64,000 nucleotides of DNA from an uncultured Acidimicrobiales bacterium. Its GTDB lineage: Bacteria > Actinomycetota > Acidimicrobiia > Acidimicrobiales > Bin134. The position numbers and the translations under genes are program-made. Position 1 is the first letter of the stretch; each line of letters begins with the position of its first letter. Under the pieces are notes generated by a model that worked only from the letters and a program-made list of their open reading frames with translations, had not been told where the DNA came from and did no database searches. The stretch lies in the NCBI GenBank assembly GCA_951813555.1, contig OX638344.1:2695076-2759075 (forward strand), given 5' to 3'. Of the stretch, positions 50,917-58,669 are shown piece by piece.

Positions 50917-51561
50917 ATGGCCAGTAAGACCCTCAAACCCACCATGGTGTTGTTCGTGCGCCACGGCCAGACCCCCACTACCGGAGCGGTGCTGCCCGGG
51001 CGGGCGCCGGGACTCCACCTCAGCGAACGGGGCCGAGAACAGGCCGAGCAGGCCGCGGCCCGCATCGCCGCTCTGGGCGCGGACCGCATCGGCGCGGTAT
51101 ACGCCTCGCCCATGGAGCGGGCCCGGGAGACCGCCGCCCCCATAGCCCGCGCCGTGGGCCGCCGGGTGCGGGTGCTGGACGGCCTCAACGAGTGCGATTT
51201 CGGCCGATGGACCGGCCGCCGCCTCAGCGACCTGCGCCGCCGCCGCGACTGGCGGCAAGTGCAGCGCAGCCCCAGCAGCTTTCGCTTCCCCGGCGGAGAG
51301 TCATTTGCGGAGATGCAGACCAGGATTACCGGCGCGGTGCAGTCGCTGGCGGCCCGCCACCCCGGCTCAACCGTGGTGGCGGTGTCGCACGCCGACACCA
51401 TCAAAGCAGCAGTGTCGCACGCCTCGGGTGCCCACTTGGACATGTTCCAGAGGATCGTGGTGTCGCCCTGCTCGATCACCGCCATCCTCTACAGTACCGA
51501 CGGTCCGGTGGTGCTGGCCGTGAACAGCACCTCTGATCTCAAGTCCCTGGTTCCGTCATGA
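50917..51561 (+). CDS. Histidine phosphatase (MSMEG_4193-type, phosphoglycerate mutase superfamily)
   Basis: 214 residues of the histidine phosphatase superfamily: catalytic VRHGQT (about 14-19), YASPMERARETA, the acid in LNECDFGRWTGR, and the second His in VVAVSHADTIKAA. The neighbouring DUF3090 and SCO1664-type genes identify it as the phosphatase of the conserved MSMEG_4193/DUF3090/SCO1664 cluster found across actinobacteria. ATG 50917 is used. An upstream ATG at 50859 (MAGN...) opens a 22-codon frame that ends 8 bp inside this gene. Its stop overlaps DUF3090 by 4 bp (ATGA). Confidence 0.88.
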   Translation: MASKTLKPTMVLFVRHGQTPTTGAVLPGRAPGLHLSERGREQAEQAAARIAALGADRIGAVYASPMERARETAAPIARAVGRRVRVLDGLNECDFGRWTGRRLSDLRRRRDWRQVQRSPSSFRFPGGESFAEMQTRITGAVQSLAARHPGSTVVAVSHADTIKAAVSHASGAHLDMFQRIVVSPCSITAILYSTDGPVVLAVNSTSDLKSLVPS

Positions 51562-52058
51562 GCGCCTCCTACGACCTCAACGACCTCGAGCACTTCACGG
51601 TGGGCACCGTTGGTCCGCCTGGCCAGCGGGTTTTCTATCTCCAGGCAGGGGTCACCGGCACGGTGGTATCGCTGAAGCTGGAGAAGCAGCAGGTGGCCGC
51701 GCTGGCCGAGTATCTGGCCGGGGCGCTGCGGGAGATCACCGACGATCCCGACGCCATCGTTCCCGAAGCCGACATCGGACTGATCGAGCCGGTGGAAGCC
51801 GAATGGATCGTGGGCGACATAGGCATTGGCTACGACGCGGATGCCGAGAGGATGCTGGTGATGGCCACCGAGACACCCTCGCAGGACGATACCGAAGACC
51901 CCGACGAGGAGGCCACTGCCCGCTTTCGCCTCACCCTTGGCCAGGTTGCGGGATTCGTGGCTCGAGCCCGGCAGGTTGTAGCCGCCGGCCGGCCCCCGTG
52001 CCGCTTCTGCGGCACCCCCCTGAACGACGACGGCACTTGGTGCCCCTGCTCCAACTAG
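51558..52058 (+). CDS. DUF3090 protein
   Basis: 166 residues matching DUF3090: the start MSASYDLNDLEHFTVGTVG, RVFYLQAG, KLEKQQVAALAEYL, and the C-terminal zinc-ribbon-like CRFCGTPLNDDGTWCPC. Its function is not known, but it is consistently found between a histidine phosphatase gene and an SCO1664-like gene. It is coupled to the phosphatase gene by ATGA. An 81-bp gap to the next gene is filled by a mini-ORF. Confidence 0.92.
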   Translation: MSASYDLNDLEHFTVGTVGPPGQRVFYLQAGVTGTVVSLKLEKQQVAALAEYLAGALREITDDPDAIVPEADIGLIEPVEAEWIVGDIGIGYDADAERMLVMATETPSQDDTEDPDEEATARFRLTLGQVAGFVARARQVVAAGRPPCRFCGTPLNDDGTWCPCSN

Positions 52059-52071
52059 CTGTCCGCCTGCT

Positions 52072-52143
52072 GTGACGACCCCCGAGCCCCAAACCGAGTC
52101 CCCGTTGCGGGTCATACTCAGCGCCATTCCTCTGATGCCGTGA
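52072..52143 (+). other. Mini-ORF resembling the start of the SCO1664-type gene (23 codons)
   Basis: GTG 52072 opens VTTPEPQTESPLR followed by ten more codons, ending in TGA that overlaps the GTG at 52140 (GTGA). The real protein begins VSATEPQRESPFR. Eight of 13 residues agree, and five of those eight use different codons, so the peptide is more conserved than the DNA. The sequence upstream of the two GTG codons is not similar. Confidence 0.65.
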
Positions 52144-52895
52144 GCGCCACTGAACCTCAGAGGGAGTCCCCATTCCGAGAGCGGCCCGCCCTGGCCGACG
52201 ATTCGGCCGTCGAGCTGCTGCTGACCGGCGAGTTGGAAGTGCTGGGGCGGATGCCGTGGAGTTCCAACATGACGTTCTTGGTCGACGTTCACGCCCCCGA
52301 CGCCCCCATCGTCCAGGGGGTGTACAAGCCGGTAAGGGGCGAGCGGCCCCTGTGGGATTTCCCAGCCGGTCTCCACAAGCGGGAGATCGCCGCCTTCGAG
52401 TTGGCTCGAGCCCTGGGCTGGGATCTGGTGCCCCCCACCGTGCTTCGCCACGGTCCGCTAGGCGAGGGTTCGGTGCAGCTCTACGTGCCCACCGACTACG
52501 ACGAGCACTACTTCACGTTGCGGGAGGAGCCCGCCCATCTCCAGTGGTTTCAGCGGCTGTGCGCGTTCGACTTCATCATCAACAGCACCGACCGCAAGGG
52601 CGGCCACATTCTGCTGGGTGACGACGGCCGTCTCTACGCCATCGACAACGGGCTGTCGTTCCATTGCGAGTTCAAGCTGCGCACCGTCATCTGGGAGTGG
52701 GCCGGCGATCCCCTACCTGGCGACTTGACCAGCGATGTGGGCCGTCTGCTCGACGAGGGTCTGCCTCCCTACGTAGCCGGTCTGCTCACCCTGCTGGAAC
52801 GAGACGCATTGCTGACGCGGGCGAGCGCACTAGTCAGCGAGGCTCGCTTCCCCACCGATCCCAGCGGCCGCCGCCACCCCTGGCCTTTGGTGTAA
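52140..52895 (+). CDS. SCO1664-family protein (phosphatidylinositol-kinase-like fold)
   Basis: 251 residues of the SCO1664 family, distantly related to phosphatidylinositol 3/4-kinase catalytic domains: GVYKPVRGERPLWDFP (nucleotide Lys), REIAAFELARALGW, FDFIINSTDRKGGHIL (catalytic-loop-like Asp and Asn) and LYAIDNGLSFH (metal-binding Asp). Third gene of the conserved phosphatase/DUF3090/SCO1664 cluster. GTG 52140 is set by the overlap with the preceding mini-ORF and the family start. It converges on etfA with 7 bp between stops. Confidence 0.9.
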   Translation: MSATEPQRESPFRERPALADDSAVELLLTGELEVLGRMPWSSNMTFLVDVHAPDAPIVQGVYKPVRGERPLWDFPAGLHKREIAAFELARALGWDLVPPTVLRHGPLGEGSVQLYVPTDYDEHYFTLREEPAHLQWFQRLCAFDFIINSTDRKGGHILLGDDGRLYAIDNGLSFHCEFKLRTVIWEWAGDPLPGDLTSDVGRLLDEGLPPYVAGLLTLLERDALLTRASALVSEARFPTDPSGRRHPWPLV

Positions 52896-52902
52896 GGCGG
52901 GG

Positions 52903-53865
52903 CTAGCTGCGAGCTTGCAGCGCTTCGATCAGCTTGGGAATCACCTTGTGCACGTCGCCGACGACGCCGAGGTCGGCGATGCCGAAGATGGGGGCCTCGG
53001 CGTCCTTGTTGATGGCGATGATGTTCTTGGAGCCCTTCATGCCCACCATGTGCTGGGTGGCCCCGGAGATGCCGCACGCCACATATACGTCGGGCTTGAC
53101 CACTTTGCCGGTCTGACCCACCTGATGCGAATAGGGCACCCAGCCGGCGTCAACGATGGCTCGCGACGCGCCGGCCGCTCCTCCGAGAAGCTTGGCCAGA
53201 TCCTCGATCATTGAGTACTTCTCGGCCTCGCCCAGCCCCCGTCCGCCAGAGACCACCACGCCGGCCTCATCCAGCTTGGGGCCGCTGGACTCCTCGGCGA
53301 ATCGGTCGACCACCCGGGCTGCTCCGGCAGCGCCCAGATCGGGAACCGGCAAAGCCGACACCACCGCCGGTCCCCCGCCGCTCTCTTCGGCGGCGAACGA
53401 CTTGGGGCGTACCAAGAAAAGGCCGACGCCCGACCCGTTGAATCGGGTGCTGACGTTTACCGTGCCTCCGAATACCGGCTCGGTTCCGACCAGAGATCCG
53501 TTGGCTTGCTCCAACTCGACGACGTTGGTGATGACCGGCGCGCCCAGCTTCACCGAGAGCCGTCCGGCCACGTCACGGCCGTCGTAGGTGGTTCCGAACA
53601 GCACTGCGTCGGGGGCATTGCCCCCCTCGATGGCCGCGGCGATGGCTGAGGCCACTGCTGGGCCGGCCAGGCCGTCGCCCAAATCGCCGGTGGCGTGCAC
53701 CGTGGTCGCCCCATGGGCGCCGAGCTCGGCGGCCACCGGCTCGCCGTCTGTGCCCACTACCGCTTCCACGGTGTCGGCCAACTCACGGGCCCTGGTCAAC
53801 AACTCCAAGCTGATCGTGGCGACCTTGTCGCCCGAAGCCTCTGCAAACACCCAGATGGTTCCCAT
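52903..53865 (-). CDS. etfA: Electron transfer flavoprotein alpha subunit
   Basis: 320 residues. The N-terminal domain ([20 protein letters not shown]) is followed by the C-terminal FAD-binding domain with [15 protein letters not shown]-like [39 protein letters not shown], and [20 protein letters not shown]. It transfers electrons from acyl-CoA and other dehydrogenases to the quinone pool, with EtfB. ATG 53865 has a TAGGAGACAGT ribosome site. That site and the stop codon of etfB are an imperfect 15-bp tandem repeat (53862-53891). Confidence 0.96.
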   Translation of the reverse strand: MGTIWVFAEASGDKVATISLELLTRARELADTVEAVVGTDGEPVAAELGAHGATTVHATGDLGDGLAGPAVASAIAAAIEGGNAPDAVLFGTTYDGRDVAGRLSVKLGAPVITNVVELEQANGSLVGTEPVFGGTVNVSTRFNGSGVGLFLVRPKSFAAEESGGGPAVVSALPVPDLGAAGAARVVDRFAEESSGPKLDEAGVVVSGGRGLGEAEKYSMIEDLAKLLGGAAGASRAIVDAGWVPYSHQVGQTGKVVKPDVYVACGISGATQHMVGMKGSKNIIAINKDAEAPIFGIADLGVVGDVHKVIPKLIEALQARS

Positions 53866-53891
53866 ACTGTCTCCTAGCGTCCTGGCTCCTA
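53862..53891 (-). repeat. 15-bp tandem repeat at the etfB-etfA junction
   Basis: Read leftward: TAGGAGCCAGGACGC followed by TAGGAGACAGTATGG. The first unit begins with the etfB stop and has ACG where the second has the etfA ATG. Ten of 15 positions agree, including stop and ribosome site. Confidence 0.5.
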
Positions 53892-54668
53892 GACGATCCT
53901 GAGCTCTTCGAGCAGGGCGATGATGCTCTCGTGGGCATCGCCCTCGTCGGTGATGAGTTCGCCGGCCTCCCGCTCGGGTGCGGGGCTGACGTCGGTGATC
54001 TCCTGGCCGCCGCCGGCCCAGCCCACCTGGTCGGGGCTGAGGCCCAGATCGCCGATCCCCACCTGGTCCATCGGCTTGGACTTGGCCGCCATAATGCCTT
54101 TGAACGACGGATAGCGGGGTTCGACCACACCGGCGGTTACCGACACCACTGCGGGCAACGGGCACCGCACCTGGTCATAGCCGTCTTCGGTCTGGCGCTT
54201 CACCAGCACTTCGCCGCCTTCGGCTTGAATCTCCTTGGCGAAGGTGACCGACGGTAGGCCCAACAGCTCGGCCACCTGCTCGGGCACCGTGCCGGTGTAG
54301 CCGTCGGACGACTCGGTAGCGGCCAATATCAGATCTGCCTGGGCTCGCGCGATGGCCGCAGCCAGCACCCGGGCCGTGCCCAGGGCGTCAGTTCCGGCCA
54401 GGGCCTCGTCGCTTACCAGGATGGCCTTGTCGGCCCCCATGGCCAGTGCCGAGCGCAGGCCGTTGACCTCTTCGTTGGGGGCCATCGACACTAGGGTCAC
54501 TTCGCCCTCGCCGGCCGCATCCCGCAACTGGAGGGCCATCTCCACGCCGTAGGAGTCCGACTCGTCCATGATGAGTTTCATGTCCCGCTTGAGGGTATTG
54601 GTCTCCGAATCGAGCTCCCCGGGATCGGCCGGATCGGGGATTTGTTTCACGCAGACGACAATGTCCAT
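53889..54668 (-). CDS. etfB: Electron transfer flavoprotein beta subunit
   Basis: 259 residues of the EtfB family: MDIVVCVKQIPDP at the start, LRSALAMGADKAILV, ILAATESSDGYTGTVPEQVAELL, and the C-terminal MAAKSKPMDQ loop. It forms the heterodimer with EtfA, binds AMP and recognises partner dehydrogenases. ATG 54668 fits the family start. It precedes etfA by 23 bp and is divergent from the lipid kinase gene at 54785. Confidence 0.96.
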   Translation of the reverse strand: MDIVVCVKQIPDPADPGELDSETNTLKRDMKLIMDESDSYGVEMALQLRDAAGEGEVTLVSMAPNEEVNGLRSALAMGADKAILVSDEALAGTDALGTARVLAAAIARAQADLILAATESSDGYTGTVPEQVAELLGLPSVTFAKEIQAEGGEVLVKRQTEDGYDQVRCPLPAVVSVTAGVVEPRYPSFKGIMAAKSKPMDQVGIGDLGLSPDQVGWAGGGQEITDVSPAPEREAGELITDEGDAHESIIALLEELRIV

Positions 54669-54784
54669 AGCGCACAAGTCTCCCACCACGCTTCGGGCGC
54701 GCAAAACCAAACGAAGGGGAACTGGGAGCAATTGCGGGCAGCCGCGTTTTCTGCCCCAAACAGGCAAGCAGTAGCGTTGAGAGC

Positions 54785-55702
54785 CTGAAAGTCCTGCTTC
54801 TCGTCAACCCCCACGCTTCGTCAGTCACCGCCCGGACTCAGGTTGTCATCCAAAAGGCGCTGGCGGCCGACCACGACGTGACTCTGGCCGAAACCCATCG
54901 GCGAGGGCATGCCTCGCGCCTGGCCCACGGGGCGGTGGCCGACGGGTGCGATGTGGTGGCTGTGCTGGGCGGAGACGGCACCCTCAACGAAGCAGTCAAC
55001 GGGCTGGCCAGTTCCGGTGTGGCGCTGGCCCCATTGCCGGGGGGATCGACCAACGTGTTCGCCCGCACCATCGGTCTTCCCGACGACCCAGTGGAGGCGG
55101 CTGCCATGCTGTTGGAAACGCTGGCCGCCGGCAACATCCAGCGGGTGGGACTGGGCCAAGTGAACGGAAGGTATTTCCTGTTCCACACCGGCGTGGGGTA
55201 CGACGCTGCCGTGGTGCAGCAGGTGGAGCGACGGGCCGGGCTGAAACGGTACGCCAACCATGCGCTGTTCGCCTTCGCGGCGGTGGACACCTGGATGCGC
55301 CACTATGACCGGTCGCGCCCCCGGTTCACCGTCTACCACGCCGACGGCGAGGCGGTGATCGGGCAGTTCGCCATCTGCCTCAACACCGACCCCTATACCT
55401 ATCTGGGGTCGCGCCCCTTCAACGTGATGCCCGACACCACCCTGGATTTGCCCTTATCGCTGGTAACCCTGCGCTCGCTGCGAGCGAGCAGGCTCCTCCG
55501 GACGGCGGCCAGCGCCCTCGGCTACGGCCCTCCGGTCACCGCCCATCGCCACGTCCACTCCCGCGCCGATGTGACCAGCGCCGTTGTGGCCAGCGACACC
55601 CCCTTTCCCTACCAGCTCGACGGCGACTACCTCGGCGAAACCACCCGCCTCGAGTTCCACCACTGTCCCAACGCCCTCGCTTTGGCCTTGCCGGTGGGGT
55701 GA
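54785..55702 (+). CDS. Diacylglycerol kinase-type lipid kinase
   Basis: About 305 residues of the DagK/YegS/sphingosine kinase family: LKVLLLVNPHAS at the start, the nucleotide motif VVAVLGGDGTLNEAVNG (about 57-73), PLPGGSTNVFAR, and the C-terminal strand region. The start is unresolved. Family alignment needs LKVLLLVNP, but no ATG, GTG or TTG lies in frame before it; CTG at 54785 is the best candidate, and GTG 54878 would cut off the first strand and helix. It probably phosphorylates diacylglycerol or a related lipid at the membrane. Confidence 0.82.
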   Translation: MKVLLLVNPHASSVTARTQVVIQKALAADHDVTLAETHRRGHASRLAHGAVADGCDVVAVLGGDGTLNEAVNGLASSGVALAPLPGGSTNVFARTIGLPDDPVEAAAMLLETLAAGNIQRVGLGQVNGRYFLFHTGVGYDAAVVQQVERRAGLKRYANHALFAFAAVDTWMRHYDRSRPRFTVYHADGEAVIGQFAICLNTDPYTYLGSRPFNVMPDTTLDLPLSLVTLRSLRASRLLRTAASALGYGPPVTAHRHVHSRADVTSAVVASDTPFPYQLDGDYLGETTRLEFHHCPNALALALPVG

Positions 55703-55794
55703 CTAAGTCAAGGAAGCAGCCCTTCCTGGTGTGCCAAGGCAAATGACTCCTTTCCGTTTACCGGCAGCCACGCGACAGGTGGCGGGTGGTTTGT

Positions 55795-55875
55795 CCTGAG
55801 GAAGCCCGGATGGGGCTTACGCCGCAAGGGGTGGCGAAGGCGGTCTCGCTGCGCATGCGCTCGGGGTCCGGTCAG
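55795..55875 (-). pseudogene. Relic of an IS110-type transposase
   Basis: About 80 bp closely resembling 57600-57680 inside the IS110 gene at 57210 (CCTGAGGA, GATGGGGCT, GGCGAAGG, GCTCGGGG in order, roughly four-fifths identical). It corresponds to the conserved AALCGASPIEASSG region. No reading frame survives. The rest of 55703-56024 shows only this relic and the hairpin at 55960. Confidence 0.6.
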
Positions 55876-55959
55876 CCGACCGATTGGGTTCACCGACCTC
55901 CTATGCAATGGGACTTATATGCAGAACTAGAACGGGTATCTGCGGGATGACCGGAAAGG

Positions 55960-56002
55960 GACAGGACGTCCACCTTCAGTTACCGAAGGTGGACGTCCTG
56001 TC
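55960..56002. terminator. Strong bidirectional hairpin terminator
   Basis: Perfect 18-bp stem (GACAGGACGTCCACCTTC paired with its complement) and a 7-base loop. It lies between the rightward lipid kinase gene and the leftward small membrane gene, so it can serve both. No U-tract follows. Confidence 0.7.
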
Positions 56003-56024
56003 GGCTCCTAACGGATGAACTTAT

Positions 56025-56321
56025 TCAAGTAGTGTCGGTGTTGCCCCGCTGATTGGGCAGCGGAAACGCTTCTCGACCCCACGCAATCCAAGCGATCCAG
56101 CAAGCACTGGAAACCAGCAGAGCGCCTATCGCTACAGGGACATGAATGTACAGCGGGTAGCCGAAGGCACTCTCAGGAATCACGATCACCGCCAGCATGG
56201 CCGCAACGGTGGCAAGGAATGCCAGCAACTCGCGTTTGCTGCGGTGCCACGCGCCCAGAGGCTTTCCTTGCTTTGACCGCTGGATCTCCCCCCGGTACTT
56301 CTCCAGGATCTTGGCTAGCAT
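56025..56321 (-). CDS. Small two-helix membrane protein
   Basis: 98 residues: a basic N-terminus (LAKILEKYRGEIQRSKQGK), then two hydrophobic helices (about 31-48 and 57-80) and a short tail. ATG 56321 has a strong AGGAGG ribosome site at 8 bp. It is 12 bp downstream of the Gly-rich exported-protein gene and read with it. The pair could be a secreted peptide and its immunity protein, but no family is recognised. Confidence 0.65.
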   Translation of the reverse strand: MLAKILEKYRGEIQRSKQGKPLGAWHRSKRELLAFLATVAAMLAVIVIPESAFGYPLYIHVPVAIGALLVSSACWIAWIAWGREAFPLPNQRGNTDTT

Positions 56322-56333
56322 GAACAATACCTC

Positions 56334-56753
56334 CTAACTCAGCGCCCCAAATGCCGCTCCGCATCCGAACCCAGCTATAAGTGATCCAATCGGGCCGATT
56401 GGCGATGCCGTAGCAGCACACAATAATCCGGCAGACCCGCCTATCAGCGCGTTTTCCCACCAGCTGGGAGCAGTGTGTGCAATAGGCACATAGCGACACC
56501 CTACTATTGGAATAGTTATCTCTACGAAGTAAGGAAAGTCGGGAGAGGGTATGTGAACGGTCTCCCAGCTAGTTGTGCATACCTGCTCGTAGGTGTGGTC
56601 GGCCGCCGCATTCTCGGTGTTGCCTCCGATTAGTGGCACTGAGCCGGGAACCGGCGCGATGCCCAATGAGAGGGCTAGCACTGCTGCGGCAAGCGCTAGG
56701 GCGATGATCTGCTTGGAAACACCCAGCGCTGGCCAGCGGAAAGCATCAGACAT
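56334..56753 (-). CDS. Small exported protein with Gly/Ala-rich hydrophobic C-terminus
   Basis: 139 residues: an N-terminal signal or anchor helix (about 15-33), a polar middle with two Cys (VCTTSW, VGCRYV), then a Gly/Ala-rich hydrophobic tail (GGSAGLLCAATASPIGPIG and SLIAGFGCGAAFGAL) with repeated small-x3-small spacing. The tail resembles pore-forming bacteriocin-like peptides, but I recognise no family. The ribosome site GGGGAG lies before ATG 56753, directly downstream of a (GT)13 tract, so expression may vary with repeat length. It is followed by a two-helix membrane gene. Confidence 0.6.
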   Translation of the reverse strand: MSDAFRWPALGVSKQIIALALAAAVLALSLGIAPVPGSVPLIGGNTENAAADHTYEQVCTTSWETVHIPSPDFPYFVEITIPIVGCRYVPIAHTAPSWWENALIGGSAGLLCAATASPIGPIGSLIAGFGCGAAFGALS

Positions 56754-56766
56754 GGCTGCGCTCCCC

Positions 56767-56793
56767 GTGTGTGTGTGTGTGTGTGTGTGTGTG
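56767..56793. repeat. (GT)13 dinucleotide repeat upstream of a gene
   Basis: Thirteen GT units and one G (AC on the coding strand), ending just before the ribosome site of the gene at 56753. The tract would lie in the leader or promoter. The remaining 90 bp up to 56886 show nothing else. Confidence 0.9.
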
Positions 56794-56885
56794 GCGCGAG
56801 GCCCTTATTTGTTGTCATAGCGGGGCAACGTACTGCACCGCGGATTGGCGCGCAAGCGCATCGCTATTTCTCCTCATTGGTTACC

Positions 56886-57002
56886 TCAGCGGACCTCTAA
56901 CCCCTCCAGGTGAGGCGTGTCGATTGCGTCCGGCGGGAGGCTGAACAGCCAGTCGGCCACACGCTCCAAGTCATCCGGCGTCGGGTACTCCGGGTTTGTC
57001 AT
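56886..57002 (-). CDS. Tiny acidic protein (38 aa)
   Basis: ATG 57002 overlaps the stop of the upstream 63-residue gene (ATGA) and encodes 38 residues starting MTNPEYPTPDDLERVADW and ending in LEGLEVR. It is acidic and probably one or two helices. The coupling supports it as real. No family is recognised; small phage or mobile-element proteins are similar in kind. Confidence 0.45.
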   Translation of the reverse strand: MTNPEYPTPDDLERVADWLFSLPPDAIDTPHLEGLEVR

Positions 57003-57190
57003 GCCGCCTTCCTCGCGTGTGTTCCGTCAGTGACCAGCTCGCAGTAGGGGCAGTAGGGAAGGTGCCTGCCGTCCATGGCCCGGACGAGCTTGGCCATCTG
57101 GGCCTCGGTGTCGCGGGGGTGGACGTTGTGACGGTGTGAGAACTCGCCCACGTATCTGTGCAGGTGGGCTTTCCCCTGTTGGCTGGACAC
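56999..57190 (-). CDS. Small His/Cys-containing protein (63 aa)
   Basis: 63 residues with a YCPYCELVTDG knuckle (CxxC) and several His, reminiscent of a half zinc ribbon. GTG 57190 has an AGGAGC ribosome site. It overlaps the 38-residue gene by 4 bp. The IS110 element begins a few bases upstream, so the pair may be cut off from its original promoter. Function unknown. Confidence 0.5.
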   Translation of the reverse strand: MSSQQGKAHLHRYVGEFSHRHNVHPRDTEAQMAKLVRAMDGRHLPYCPYCELVTDGTHARKAA

Positions 57191-57209
57191 TTGGATGCTC
57201 CTATGTTTG

Positions 57210-58424
57210 TCAAGTTGGGGTTTTGGCGAGGTGTTGTTGGTAGCGGTGGGCTAGTTCCTGGTTGTGGCGGAGGCCTCTTTCGAGTTCTGAGATTCGGGTG
57301 GGTGGTGTGTTGAGGGCTGCGGCGACGGCTGTGATGGTGTGCCCGTTTTGGGTGCCTTGTTGGCGCAGGTCGGAGCCGCGGGGGATTGGGGGCGGGTCGG
57401 TGAGCAGTTTGTAGACCTCGCGTGCGATATGGCGTTTGAGGCAGCGGAGTATCTCGCGTCGGGTTTTGCCTTCGGCGGCGCGCCGGGCGGCGTAGTCGAT
57501 GGTTGTTTGGTCGGTTCGCAGGCGGGTCATGGCGATTCGCCACAGGGCGTTGTTGGCCTGGCGGTTTCCGCCTCGGTTGAGGCGGTGGCGGTTGATCTGT
57601 CCTGAGGATGCCTCGATGGGGCTAGCGCCGCAGAGCGCGGCGAAGGACGCCTCGCTTTGCATCCGCTCGGGGTTGTCGCCTGCGGCGATGAGCAGCGATG
57701 AGGCGACTTCTGCGCCGACGCCGCAGGCGCCCAGCAGGGCCGGGTTGGCCTGCTCGCACAGGCGGCGCAGCTCGCAGCCAAGGTCGGCGATCTCCGCGGT
57801 CAGCGCCCGGTGGCGCCGGGCCAGGGTCCGCAGTGCCAGCATGGCCGCCGAAGTCACCGGATCGCTGTGCGCGTTTGGGCGCAGGCGGTCGCAGGCTTTG
57901 ACCAGATCAGCGGTCGCGAGCCCCCTGAACCGGTCTTTTAGGGGTTCGGGGGCCGTCAGGGCCAAAGCGTTGATCTGGTTGGCGGCGACAGTGCGGGCCT
58001 TTATCGCTGAGCGGCGGGCCACGGCCAGGGCGCGGATCGCCTCGACGCATCCATCAGCGGACTTGGGCACAACAGCCGCGTCGCCGCTGAGCGCAGCCCT
58101 GGCAGCCGCCTCGGCGTCGACGGTATCGGACTTGCCCTTGCGCCGGCGCGTCTGGCGGTTCGGACGCATCACCTCCAGGACCTCTACGCCGGCGGCCCCC
58201 AGATGTCGGGCCAACCCGGCCCCGTAGGAGCCGGTGCCCTCCACCCCGACGCACGCCACCGTGCCCCAGGCCTCCAGCCAGTCCGCCAGCTGCTGGTAGC
58301 CGCCCGTGTCGGCGCTGAACTCAGCGGTGCCCAACAACCGCCCGGTTGAATCGACAGCCGCTGCCACATGGGCGAGCTTGTGGGTGTCGACTCCGCCGAA
58401 CACCCCCAAATCGACTTGTGCCAT
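57210..58424 (-). CDS. IS110-family transposase (third, distinct type)
   Basis: A 404-residue IS110 recombinase unrelated at close range to the pair in the island. The N-terminal RuvC-like domain begins FGGVDTHKLAHVAAAVD, with GVEGTGSYGAGLARHL and KSDTVDAEAAA. The C-terminal domain has ASFAALCGASPIEASSGQINRH and NRGGNRQANNALW. The C-terminus is extended by a helix-turn-helix-like tail (GHTITAVAAALNTPPTRISEL). ATG 58424 follows AGGAGGCGAAACC. The reading frame is intact. About 240 bp of non-coding DNA upstream (58425-58665) probably includes the element's guide-RNA end. Confidence 0.88.
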   Translation of the reverse strand: MAQVDLGVFGGVDTHKLAHVAAAVDSTGRLLGTAEFSADTGGYQQLADWLEAWGTVACVGVEGTGSYGAGLARHLGAAGVEVLEVMRPNRQTRRRKGKSDTVDAEAAARAALSGDAAVVPKSADGCVEAIRALAVARRSAIKARTVAANQINALALTAPEPLKDRFRGLATADLVKACDRLRPNAHSDPVTSAAMLALRTLARRHRALTAEIADLGCELRRLCEQANPALLGACGVGAEVASSLLIAAGDNPERMQSEASFAALCGASPIEASSGQINRHRLNRGGNRQANNALWRIAMTRLRTDQTTIDYAARRAAEGKTRREILRCLKRHIAREVYKLLTDPPPIPRGSDLRQQGTQNGHTITAVAAALNTPPTRISELERGLRHNQELAHRYQQHLAKTPT

Positions 58425-58669
58425 ACTGGTTTCGCCTCCTTTGCTCGACGAGTTGATGAAGGCACCACCGGCCGAGGCGGCGGACAGAACACTCACGGTG
58501 TTTCGCACAAGGCTCCTATCAGGTCACATCCGCACGACCGGTCGGTGCGCGCCCTCCCGCCGGAGACGAGCCGACAGATCCAAGTAAAGGCACAAAGCCA
58601 GTTATGCGGTGGGTCAGACCCGCCCCCAACGGGAGAGCCCCACCAGTATGAGTGTTTATACGGCTTGGT

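Noticed and set aside
50859..50927. Mini-ORF MAGN... before the histidine phosphatase (MASK...) as another start mimic
   Set aside because: Only the first two residues agree, and its stop lies 8 bp inside the gene instead of overlapping the start codon.
50829..51485. N-terminal extension of the uracil-DNA glycosylase frame
   Set aside because: It lies antisense to the histidine phosphatase; family length and motifs support the GTG at 50828.
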